A stretch of 64,000 nucleotides of DNA from Primulina eburnea (Eukaryota; Streptophyta; Magnoliopsida; Lamiales; Gesneriaceae). The first letter of the stretch is position 1, and each line of letters opens with the position of its first letter. Under the pieces are notes generated by a model that made no database searches, was not told the DNA's origin, and was given only the letters and a program-made list of their open reading frames with translations. This document shows positions 45,482 through 56,270 of this stretch, in pieces. The stretch is from assembly GCF_022965805.1 (NCBI RefSeq), contig NC_133108.1, forward strand, positions 19,418,056-19,482,055. The letters are read 5' to 3'. Made by a program: the position numbers and the translations under genes.

Positions 45482-47378
45482 TGTGGGGACCCGGGCTCTA
45501 ACTCTTTTCTTTGGGATTAAATGGATCATTAATATAAAAAGTGGGTCAAATTTTCGCTTTTCAACATTTATTCTAGTGTTGTATGAACAAGCATAAAGTC
45601 TTTATTTATTTTACAAAACATAAGGTAAAAACATGTCTTGTTCCCTCCATACTCAACAACTAGTAATTAAATATAATACATATCAAAAGTACAACTACTA
45701 GTTCTTCTGCTATGCCCAAGATCACCACGCTATGTCCATCTCTCATCCTCTGCGTGACCCAGATCCTGCCCCACCTGTTGTTATGCACACATACAAACAT
45801 AAAAACAGCCGGAAACTCCGGTGAGAACAAATCCGAGTATAAACATGTATACATGCATATAATCAATCTAAAACATGAAACATGATATAATGAATGACAT
45901 CCATATAAACATGCAATGCAATGCGAATCAAACCATGTCTGGACTCGACTCGACTAGAACTCTAGGGATCTCGGTGTGAATAAGACGTCAATGGCTGTCA
46001 CCTACCCTCCTACTCGGGGTGACTGTACGTCTTATTCCTAGACTTCGGTCTGAGCTGTATCGACGGCTGCAATAGGAGTCAGAGCTGCTCCTAAGCTGAG
46101 ATACACCGAACATCTAGATATGTGACAAAGCTGTCAACGACTCTCCTATCTTAAATGCAATGAATATCAATCTGTAAACAAAGCATGCTCATATTCATAT
46201 CTGAATATCACAATGATCTTATATGCTTGAATACAATTCTATAATCAAAGCATAATCATGTTACAAGATTTGAATATAATTCTATAAACAAGTCATAAAC
46301 ATGTTACCATATATACAACAATGCTAGTATGTGATTTTGGTTGGGAAACTCAAATGATATCTTATTTGAGTTGTGGCTTCCCAAACAAACATGGCTTATA
46401 CCTTTCTTACACAATCTGTGTCGTAGTCGAAGTCTCAAAGGCGAATCTGTCAATATCAAATCTGAAATGGCAATGTAGAGATGCATTCTATCAATATATA
46501 ACTCCCATTAATTCTTGTATAATTCAATAATCAGTCTCAGTACAATTTCGACAGTATATCGACGTGATTTCTCAATACCGATCAATCCAATCTCATCATA
46601 TATCAGTAAGCAATCAAACTCAACTCATAATCAATATAACCTATCCATCACCATCTCAAAATCTTCGTTTATCAATTCACAACATGTTGGAATTCATAGA
46701 AATCGCATACGACATCCGATAATTAAACCGTTTACGATTCTACCATGTCCATAAGTTCAAGAACACGCATTTACAAGTATATCAGAATTTCCCCAACATG
46801 AAATCTTCCAAACATGTTGAATCTGAAAGATATTTACATCCTCTTGTAGCCTTGGTTGAGAGGAGTAAGAATCTATAATCGAAATAAAATTCAGATAGCT
46901 ACATCTTGAGAAATCTTACCCCAAAGCCTTGAATAAATTGAGGATTCTTGAGAGAAATCTCGGTTCTCAGCTTCTGAAATGATAAAAGAATGAATCAGCA
47001 CTAAGTATTTATACCTCAGGCCATGTGTCAACATAAAAACAAAGGTGGACTTCTCGCATACAGCACCGCGGGTGCGCTCATGTCTAGACCGCGGGTGCGC
47101 TCATGCTTCGGCATGACTCTTAATTTTTTTAAAAGTGACGACAGCGGGTGCGGTCTCCTCAGCACCGCGGGTGCGGTCTTGACACCGCGGGTGCGGTCTG
47201 TTCTTACCGCGGGTGCGGTCTTGCAATGTCAAAATTAGGCACCCTACTGGACATTCACCGCGGGTGCGGTGTCTCCTAGACCGCAGGTGCGGTCTTGTCT
47301 CGGCCTAGCCTTCATAAATTTCACATTTTTGTCTTGTACTCAAACTCTAATTTCATGTCATGCATTCTCATAACTTTA
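45482..47378 (-). repeat. GYP-Y0, inverted LTR, distal end truncated
   Basis: The plus-strand start TGTGGGGACCCGGGC is the inverse of the GYP-Y LTR end at 55995-56010, and the interior matches that LTR throughout. On the far side the first ~50 bp of the LTR (TGTAAGGCTCGAG...) are missing: it stops after 'gcattctcataac' and meets forward pol sequence at about 47380. An eight-box array lies at 47065-47293 (spacings 23, 53, 23, 20, 22, 51, 23), with a TATA-like TATTTATA at 47006-47013, about 52 bp away. Confidence 0.85.
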
Positions 47379-47379
47379 C

Positions 47380-49714
47380 CGATGACGTGATAGCAGGTAA
47401 CTGTTTTCTTTGCGGTTATCCTGCATATGTGTTGATTGACACAGGTGCATCACATACATTCATATCTGAGCATTTTGCATTGAGACATTCATTGCCTGTT
47501 GAGTCTTTGTCGACTGTAGTGTCTATAGCTTATCCGTTGGGAAGTGGTCTGATATCTGTGACTACTGTTAGACACTGTATGCTTCAGTTTGAAGGGCATG
47601 AGATTGATCTAGATTGTTTAGTACTTGGTTTAGCTGATTTTGACTGTATAGTTGGTATAGACATGTTGACCAAGTACAGGGCCACTGTAGATTGTTTCCA
47701 CAAGATTGTCAGATTCAGACCCGAAATGACAGATGAGTGGAAATTCTATGGAAAGGGTTCCAGATCTCGGATTCCCTTAGTATCTGCTCTGACTATGAGT
47801 AGATTGCTTCAAAGAGGAGCAGAGGGCTTTTTCGTATATTCAGTAGATCTACTGAAGTCGAGCCCAGCATTGGCAGATCTGCCAGTAGTTTGTGAGTTTG
47901 CAGATATATTTCCAGATGAGATACCGGGGTTACCTCCAGCCCGAGAGGTTGATTTCAGCATAGATATTTTGCCCGGTTCTATTCCTATTTCGAGAGCTCC
48001 GTATAGGATGGCACCAATAGGGCCGAAAGAGTTGAAAGCAAAGTTAGAAGACCTTCTGTCCAAGGGATACATCAGACCGAGTGTATCACCTTGGGGTGCT
48101 CCGGTGCTATTTGTTCGAAAGAAAGATGGTTCGATGCGACTGTGTATTGATTACAGACAGTTGAACAAGGCAACAGTGAAGAACAAGTATCATTTGCCGC
48201 GCATCGATGATTTATTTGATCAGCTTCAAGGATCTTCGGTTTACTCGAAGATTGATTTGAGATCTGGGTATCATCAGCTCAGAGTCAGAGACGTTGATAT
48301 TCCGAAGACTGCATTCCGAACCAGGTATGGGCACTACGAGTTTATTGTTATGCCTTTCGGTTTGACGAATGCACCAGCGGTATTTATGAGTCTGATGAAC
48401 CGCATCTTTCAGAGATATTTAGATGATTTTGTGATTGTGTTTATTGATGATATTTTGGTATATTCGAAGAGTCTGACTGAACATGCAGATCATCTGAGGA
48501 TTGTATTGCAGACTTTGAGAAAAGAGCAGTTATACGCCAAACTGTCCAAGTGCGAATTCTGGCTGAAACAGGTTGTTTTCTTAGGTCACATTATATCTGG
48601 AGATGGTATTGCAGTAGATCCGAGTAAAGTTGAGGCTGTTATCAGTTGGCCGAGACCGACTTCTGTGCCTGAGATACGTAGTTTCATGGGTCTTGCAGGG
48701 TATTATCGTCGTTTAATCCAGATTTCTCCAGTATAGCGAAACCAATCACCCAGTTGACACAGAAGAACATGCCATTTGTGTGGTCCGAAGATTGTGAAGC
48801 TAGTTTTGTAGAGTTGAAGAAGAGGCTAACTAGTGCGCCTGTCTTGACGATTCCTTCAGATACAGGTGAGTTTGTTGTATACTGTGATGCATCTCATAGA
48901 GGGCTAGGATGTGTTCTTATGCAGCGAGGGCACGTGATAGCATATGCCTCTAGACAGCTGAAGCCGCACGAGACCCGTTACCCGATTCATGATCTTGAAT
49001 TGGCGGCGATTGTCTATGCACTCAAGATCTGGCGCCATTATCTGTATGGCGAGAAATTTGAGATCTACTCGGATCACAAGAGCCTAAAATACCTCTTTTC
49101 TCAGTCAGAGTTGAACATGAGGCAGCGTCGATGGCTTGATCTGCTGAAAGATTTTGATTGCGAGATCAAGTACTATCCAGGGAAGTCGAAGCAGCGGCAG
49201 ACGCCTTGAGTCGAAAGGTATGTACTCTTCCCTTGTCGACGATAGGTGTATCGAATTTAGTAGAGAATTTTTGCTTGTCTAGGTTGACATTTGATACAGA
49301 GAGTAGACCGTTGCGACTTGCTGCGATTCAGATTGAGCCAGATCTGATTTTGAAGGTCAAAGAAGCGCAGAGAACTGATTCGAGTGTTCAGAGATCGATT
49401 GATATGGTCAGAGCTGGTCATATATCAGAGTATCAGGTTAGAGATTCTGTTCTGTATGTGAATAACCGTTTAGTAGTGCCATAGGTTTCTGATTTGAGAC
49501 GACAGATCCTGTCAGAGGCACACTGTAGTCGGTTCAGCATTCATCCTTGTGGCAGGAAGATGTACAATGATTTGAAGACGCAATTCTGGTGGAAGCAGAT
49601 GAAGACAGATATTGCAGAATTTGTGTCTAAATGTTTGAATTGCCAGCAGGTGAAGGTAGAAAGATAGAAGCCCGGAGGTTTACTTCAGAGTTTATCTATT
49701 CCTGAATGGAAATG
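47380..49714 (+). pseudogene. pol: GYP-Y1 pol, protease to integrase zinc site, defective
   Basis: The open part (to 48736) carries protease [10 protein letters not shown], a linker '[19 protein letters not shown]', and RT with '[28 protein letters not shown]' and FIDD. A one-base frameshift near 48715 leads into RT end and RNase H ('[12 protein letters not shown]', '[21 protein letters not shown]'). A second shift near 49190 follows, then stops at 49482-49484 and 49666-49668 in the integrase zinc region ('AHCSRFSIHP', 'CLNCQQVK'). It is split at 49714 by solo LTR V. The N-terminal gag is absent because the sequence joins an inverted LTR at 47380; an ATG at 47360 lies in that LTR and is not a native start. 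Confidence 0.9.
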
Positions 49715-52016
49715 TGTGGTGCCCGGTTTAGGAATTCATAATTATTCCTTTACTAGGTGCCACATTTACCTTCAATCTTTCTTTATTGAACTTCTATTTT
49801 TATGTTTACCATTATTATTATTAGAAAGATATTGTAGATAAAAATTTGAATATTTTTTATAATAATTTAAGGATTATCTACAAATATTTACATTCTTATT
49901 TCAAATATGTACAATTATTTTACAGCGGAAGTCTAACATTCATATGTACAATTATGTTACAGCGGTAGTTTGACATTCATTTATAAACAGATCATCTCAA
50001 CATTCAAATGCTCTTATTTCAGCTTCAGTTATTTTCCTCTTGTTCCAATTCGGGGGTTCCTGTGTCTGGAAATTACAATAGACGAAAGGAAACAGAGGGT
50101 TAAGTCTTTGAGGACTTAGTGAGTTTAAATCAGTATATGGCTTTTAAATAACACTTCATCATAATTATACATGAAAATAATAGGAATAAAAATTTAGATA
50201 TTATGAATGCTATGCAATGAAAAAATAGATAAATGAAAATTCCATAAATTAACATTGGTGGCTCTAATTGAGCACTTTTACGAGCCGGGTGAACCATTCT
50301 CCGGACCGAAATATTCGGTGCGCGTTGTTCAGATGAACCATATACCCGGGACTTTTGACCCGTTGTTCATTGGACTCATTTTCAGGGCCGAAGCCACGTT
50401 GTCCAGTGGACTCAATTTCCGGACCGAAATCCGTTGTCCATGACTCCATTCATTCATTCATGATATATCAATGCATTCATAAATATGCAAGAAAATATAT
50501 CAGTAACTTAAATGAACAGTGGAGGATATTTGAACATTAAATAAATGCTATTGAAATTTTCAGGCGAAATGCCAAGGGCTTTAATAGAAGAATGAGTAGT
50601 AATTTCCTCACCTGATAACTTACAATTTAAGCTTGATTAATACTCCGAGTTCCTGGAGCAAGTCCTAAAAATATATTATGAATGATATTTATGTGTTAGG
50701 GTCTTTAAGTAACTAGCAGATCATTTCCAGATTATTTTTTGTTCAAAATCTAATCCAGTTGATTTTAATTAAATTTCAAAAATTCATATTAATTAGAAGG
50801 TATATCCAAACATTACGAAAGTTGGCCAAAAAGTCGGAAATAACCTCAGTGTGACACCTCTGACCTCTTTAAATAAAATACACAGCGGAAATTAAAATTT
50901 TCTTTAAAATACGGAAGGAGTTTCAAAATACATTTCTTTAAACATGTTTACAAAATAACAATACATGATCATTTGAATGACATAACAAAATACAAAACAT
51001 CATTCCTATGATCATGCCAAAATCTTCCTTCCAACGGGGTATGCATATGACCCTCTTTCCACAGTCAATGTCCCGGGCCGCCACTCTGATCTGCATCACA
51101 TGAAATAACTGAAATGAGAATAAATCTCAGCAAGTGGAACTCTTACATAACAATGAACATATCATACTCTGTAAAACATAGCTTTGAAATCATAAATACC
51201 ATCAACTCTGAATCATAAACTCTTAACATGAATATCATAACAATAGCATGAAATGAGATGGTATTTCTGTTTACTCTGGTTGGATTGATATCAATAGTAT
51301 CTCTGCTCTGGAGTGCTCGTATCCCAAGTCGATATAAACCGATAACTCTGAGGGATATAAGCCTATGGTCGTTGATCAACTAATTGCATGCAATCTCTGA
51401 CTATGTATCTATCAATCCAATAAAACATTTAAACTCTTCCTCTTTGGCATTTAAACAACACTTTAGAAACTATACTCTTTGTATTCCCTTTGAACAATTG
51501 AGACATCAAATGCCTCCAATATATATAAAAATTGAATCAATACATAATATGGATCAAATGGAAGGGAATATCACAATAAAACCTTTGAAACACAATACAT
51601 ATATATACATGTGAGCACAAGAATTGAAATTCCACTTACAAACCAATAGAACACCTCAATCAAAGCTCTTGAACACCACCTACAACAATAATCCATAAAT
51701 AACACCAACATCAACTCTATATCCAAGGATCCAAGCTAAATAATCCATAAATCCACAACAACAACAAACCCAAGTCAACTCTTAACTCAAAACCTTAAAA
51801 GAATCGCACTAAAAGCTTACCTTAGCTGCCTAGAACCAAGGAGAACCACGATCTCAAGTCGAAACGCAAACTAAACGCTTGAATCGAAGATAGGAAGTGA
51901 AAGAAATGGATGAAAACCCTTGCTAGAAGAGAGAAAATCGGAAATGAGAATAAAGGAAAAGGGAAAGTATGGCCAACCGCTCCCAAAATGTAACTTAAAA
52001 TCTCGCCCATACCTAG

Positions 52017-52225
52017 ACCGCGGGTGCGCTGCCACAAGCACCGCGGGTGCGCCTAGCTCACGGCACAACACAAAATTCTGGAACACTCGGACCGCGGGTG
52101 CGGCGCTGCAGACACCGCGGGTGCGGTCCTTGCACTACCGCAGGTGCGGTCCTGCCACGGCTTCCCAACTCCAAAATCATGAATAGTACACCGCGGGGGC
52201 ACTCCTCTAAGAGCGCGGGTGCACT
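52017..52225 (-). promoter_or_regulatory. GC-box array in the TEK-4 LTR, one box lost
   Basis: Inverted boxes start at 52017, 52040, 52091, 52114, 52137, 52190 and 52212 (spacings 23, 51, 23, 23, 53, 22). Compared with TEK-3, an 18-bp deletion removes one box, and the flanking boxes end up 23 bp apart. Confidence 0.75.
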
Positions 52226-52464
52226 CTGGTCACGGCCAAGATCAAAACTCAACCAACTAAAATCGATCCGAAACTCTGAAACGAACAACCAACAACAACT
52301 AATACCTCAAAACAATAATAACCAATAATACTATGGCCCAAAACACAATTCTAAACATCTAATCACATAACCCAAATAACAAGCAAAGTTTAAACCGTAC
52401 CGTACACCGGGCTCGGCTATTACAATCTCCCCTCCTTAGAGGAATTTCGTCCGCGAAATTGACG

Positions 52465-52851
52465 TCACAGAACGAACAACTAAGGATACTTCTCTCTCAT
52501 CTCATCCTCTGGTTCCCACGTAGCCTCTTCGATCAAATGGTTCCTCCAAAGAACTTTAACAATGCCGATCTCTTTGTTCCTCAAAACTCTAACCTTGCGA
52601 TCTAGAATCAGAATCAAAATCTCTTGGTAAGTCAAATTCGGCGTCAAGTCCAATGGCTCGTGGTGAAGAACATGGGAAGGATTCGCAATATACTTCCTGA
52701 GCATCGAAACATGAAACACATTGTGAACTCTGTTAAGATTTGGCGGTAAGGCTAACCTGTAGGCTCGATCACCAACTCTGTCCAAAATCTCAAATGGACC
52801 AATAAACCTCGGACTCAGCTTACCCTTCTTGCCAAACCTCATCACACCCTT
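52465..52851 (-). pseudogene. TEK-4 pol C-terminus (chromodomain-like tail)
   Basis: It begins at the '[16 protein letters not shown]' block and runs through '[13 protein letters not shown]' to '[27 protein letters not shown]'. A TAG then replaces the Glu found in TEK-1, shortly before the normal stop at 52465-52467. Only about 128 codons remain, too little for any enzyme function. Confidence 0.9.
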
Positions 52852-53055
52852 ATTATATTTTATTATATTTTGGGTATTTGATTTTGGAATAAGCACCTCA
52901 TAGTGCTTGATGAATTTTTAAGTGTATTGTGATGTATTTTAATGTATTTCTAGACACTTTGGACAAATAAAATGTGATAAAATTTTAAAAATGAAAATAA
53001 TAAAATTTATACTAATAAAAATATATTTATGCACCTTTGTTTTTAGGGTGTTACA

Positions 53056-54113
53056 AAATGGGACCACATTTCCATGGATTTCGTGGCGAAGTTACCTCGA
53101 TCTTCTCGGGGACGTGATTCGATTTGGGTCATTATAGACAGACTGACCAAATCAGCGTGCTTTATTCCGTACAGAATGACCTATAGACATGATCAGATGG
53201 CAGAGTTATATGTCAGAGAGGTCGTCAGATTGCACGGTGTGCCGAAGTCGATCGTATCAGATCGTGATCCACGATTCACTTCTCACTTCTGGCACAGTTT
53301 GCAGCAGGCTTTGGGTACGACTTTACACCTAAGCACTGCTTATCATCCTCAGACAGACGGACAGTCAGAGCGGACTATTCAGACTTTAGAGGACATGTTG
53401 AGAGCTGTAGTACTAGACTTTGGTACTAATTGGCAAGATTCATTGCCATTGTGTGAGTTTTCATACAACAACAACTATCAGACTAGCATTGAGATGGCAC
53501 CGTTCGAAGCTTTATACGGAAAGAAGTGCAGATCTCCGTTGTACTGGGATGATATTTCTGAGGTACCAGAGTTAGGGCCTGATATGATTCGTGAGATGAC
53601 CGAGAAAGTGAAGATTATTCAGAAGAGAATGAAGACGCACAGGATAGGGAAGCGAAATACGCCAATGTCAGACGCAGACGTTGGTATTTGAACAGGGAGA
53701 CAGAGTATTTTTGAAGATTTCACCCTTCAGAGGTGTTGCCAGATTTTGGCAAGCGGGGGAAATTGTCTCCTAGATACGTCGGTCCGTATGAGATCCTTGA
53801 GAAGATTGGCGATCGATCTTACAGACTTGCTCTTCCTCCTTCATTATCTGGTATTCATGATGTTTTTCATGTATCGATGTTGCGTAAATATATGCCAGAT
53901 GATTCTCATGTCATTCAGCCTGAGGAAGCCGAGTTAGATCAGACTCTGAGCTATGTTGAAAGACCGATACAGATTCTTGATCGGAAAGAGAAACAGCTTA
54001 GAACCAAGACCATTTCGCTGGTGAAGGTTCAGTGGAGTCGTCATGGCATCGAGGAAGCAACTTGGGAAACAGAGTCTGATATGAGACAGAAACATCCCGA
54101 GCTATTCATATGA
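53056..54113 (+). pseudogene. pol: GYP-Y1 pol, integrase core and C-terminus
   Basis: Continuation of Y1 pol after SOLO-V. The integrase core has 'HISMDFVAKLP', '[13 protein letters not shown]' and 'HPQTDGQSERTIQ', so all three acidic residues are retained. It is followed by '[20 protein letters not shown]'. Frame changes near 53650 and 53735 separate this from the final open part: 'GKRGKLSPRYVGPYEIL', '[15 protein letters not shown]', and a chromodomain-like tail ending 'MRQKHPELFI' at 54113. The insertion split the gene exactly between the zinc-binding and catalytic parts of integrase. Confidence 0.92.
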
Positions 54114-54202
54114 TGTGAGTCCCTATTTCAGTTTTAGTTATACTGCTTTTGTATATACTTGCATGGTTAATTGTTTACGAGTTCGAGGACGAACTCCTGT
54201 CT

Positions 54203-54216
54203 AAGAGGGGGAGAAA
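54203..54216 (+). promoter_or_regulatory. GYP-Y1 polypurine tract
   Basis: AAGAGGGGGAGAAA directly before the LTR at 54217, identical to the TRG-X tract. 'gttcgaggacgaactcctgt' precedes it. Confidence 0.9.
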
Positions 54217-56010
54217 TGTAAGGCTCGAGATTATTAATCTTTATTGAAGTACGACTTGGAGAATATGAGAATGCGTGTCATAAGATGAGAGTATCAAATA
54301 ATTCTTGAATTATGAAATTTTGATTGAAGCATGGCCGAAACCACACCGCACCCGCAGTGCTAGGAGATACCGCACCCGCGGTGCATGTCCAGTAGGGGGT
54401 ATGTTTTTGACATTTTGAGACCGCACCCGCGGTGCAACCTGGACCGCACCCGCGGTCGATGATTTTGGAAAATGATGGGGCTGCCGAGGCATGAGCGCAC
54501 CTGCGGTGCATGGAGACCGCACCCGCGGTGCTGCATGCGAAAATGCCACCTTTGCTTTTCGTGATGACACTTGGCATGTTATATATATACTTTGAAATGA
54601 CACTTCATTCTTCACCTTCAGCATAAGAGAACCGAGAGATGCTCCATGGAAATCCCTTCAAGCTTTTAGACTAGTAACAAGATTATGCAACAACTAGCCA
54701 TTCGATTTTAATTTCGAGTCCGGATTTGTGATCCTTGAATCATTGACTACAAGAGGATGTAAGTATTGTTCATTTCCAGCATGTATCGAATTATATGTGT
54801 TGGAGAAGTTATGATTTTATTGAAGATATGTGTTCTTGAGATTATGAGCATTGTATATTTGCTATCGGGTCGAATTTCAGATACCGTATGCGATTGTGAT
54901 GATTTTCCAGCAGGTATATTGAGTTAAGATGGAGTATATTCAGTATGATATTATGTCTTGATGAGATTATAAGTTGAGGAAATGTTGCTATATTGATTTG
55001 GTGAGATTGAGTTGACCGGTACCGAGAACTACGTCGTTATGCCGTCAAATTCGTACCGAGACTGATTATTGATTGGTACAAGAGTTGATGTGAGTTGCTT
55101 TGAGTTGTGTATTGATAGAATATATTGTTACATTATCATTTCAGATTTTGAATTGACAGATTTGCCATTCGACTTCGAGATCTTGACAGATTCCTACGAC
55201 AATAAAGGTATAATTCATGTGGTCACGTGATTGCACAACTCGATTCAGATTTGGTACGAGTTTCCCTAAATCACATACTAGATTGTTATTACATTTGATT
55301 ATGTAATGTCTTGTTTATTGATTTATATGCAAGTCCTGAGATAGGAGATATTGGCAGATCGGCCAAAACTAGACGTTTCGGTGTATCGACGCATAGTAGT
55401 AGATTTTCTCTATGTGTAGTCCCTCGATACAAAGTTGACCGAAATCTAGGAATAAGACGTACCGTCACCCCTAGTGGTTGGGTAGGTGAAAGACCGTCTT
55501 ATTCACACCGGGATCCCTAGATTAGAAACGAGTCGAGTCAAGAATTTGATGTTGAATAGAGATTTGTATTCTTTTACATGTTTAGATTTTAATTCATGTT
55601 ACTTGATATATGCTATGCTTTTGTACATGATTATTACATTGCATGCATACATGTTTTATACTGGGATTTGTTCTCACCGGAGTTATCCGGCTGTTGTCTT
55701 GTCTGTATGTGTACTTGGCAACAGGTGGGGCAGGTACAGGGTCACGTCGTTGAAGAGAGAGTTTATAGTGTGGCGATGCCGGGTGTAGAAGAAGACTACT
55801 TGTTATTGTACTAGACTTGTATGGAACTCTTAGAAAATCGTGTATGTTCGTACTAAACAGATTTGTATGTACATTATGGTTGTTTAAATAATAGTGACAT
55901 GCTTTATGTTTACATTTGATTTAATATTAAAAAGCAAAATTTTGACCCACATTTTCGAGCAAAGATCCAATAAATTCCAAAAGATTTGAGTTAGAGCCCG
56001 GGTCCCCACA
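54217..56010 (+). repeat. GYP-Y LTR shared by Y1 (as 3' LTR) and Y2 (as 5' LTR)
   Basis: 1794 bp, TGTAAGGCTCGAG...GAGCCCGGGTCCCCACA. It is preceded by the Y1 pol and PPT and followed by the Y2 PBS and gag, so one LTR serves two internal regions. Six boxes (54345, 54369, 54420, 54443, 54494, 54516), TATA at 54580-54589, and inverted repeat GAATAAGACG / CGTCTTATTC at 55450-55459 and 55495-55504. Confidence 0.92.
54345..54529 (+). promoter_or_regulatory. Phased GC-box array in the GYP-Y LTR
   Basis: Spacings are 24, 51, 23, 51, 22: three pairs repeating every ~74 bp, very close to the 71-bp hairpin unit of TRG-W. A TATA run (54580-54589) begins 51 bp after the last box. Confidence 0.82.
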
Positions 56011-56015
56011 ACAGG

Positions 56016-56027
56016 TGGTATCAGAGC
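56016..56027 (+). promoter_or_regulatory. GYP-Y2 primer-binding site
   Basis: TGGTATCAGAGC after the spacer ACAGG, identical in layout to TRG-X and TRG-W. Confidence 0.93.
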
Positions 56028-56270
56028 AGTAGGTTCTGTAGACTGAGATAGAATAGAACGAGCGGGGTAGATCGAGTCATCTTCCTTGCTTTTGATGTGC
56101 TAGCAAGATTTATTGCTTTCCCTATTATATGTGGTATTGTATCAGAGTTGATTTACAACATATACTTGTCAAGCCTGAATCAGAACCGATTCTTGATCAG
56201 AGGTTATGATCAGAGGAGGGCTGAGACAGATGATATTGATTGCGTACTAATCAGTTTGATAATCAGATTT

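Larger units (their letters stand above)
50850..52851 (-). mobile_element. TEK-4, truncated inverted Tekay element
   Basis: It comprises a 3' LTR (50850-52424, 1575 bp, closely similar to the TEK-3 LTR), a PPT at 52425-52438, and only the last ~390 bp of pol. The left flank CTCAG is not found at the right end, which breaks off inside pol against SOLO-V sequence. The 5' LTR and most of the element were therefore deleted after insertion. Confidence 0.88.
49715..53055 (-). mobile_element. SOLO-V, solo LTR of another gypsy family (pieces 49715-50849 and 52852-53055)
   Basis: TGTGGTGCCCGG...GGGTGTTACA with TSD AAATG at 49710-49714 and 53056-53060. The pieces total about 1.34 kb and have no internal region. 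'cagcgga' blocks near the left end mark the R/U5 side, so orientation is minus. At about 50290-50445 there is a degenerate repeat of roughly 45 bp ('ccggaccgaaat', 'cgttgttca'). No related copy exists elsewhere in the window, so family identity is open. TEK-4 is inserted in it. Confidence 0.85.

Noticed and set aside
45482..47378. Reading Y0 as the 3' LTR of a complete inverted element
   Set aside because: No inverted internal region or partner LTR adjoins it; the neighbour is forward-strand pol.
51920..52328. Arg/Gly/Cys-rich open frames across the GC-box arrays (also at 41966-42367, 54278-54624, 58948-59190 and 62899-63207)
   Set aside because: They are translations of the repeated boxes on either strand, with no conserved start, no homology, and frames that change with box spacing.
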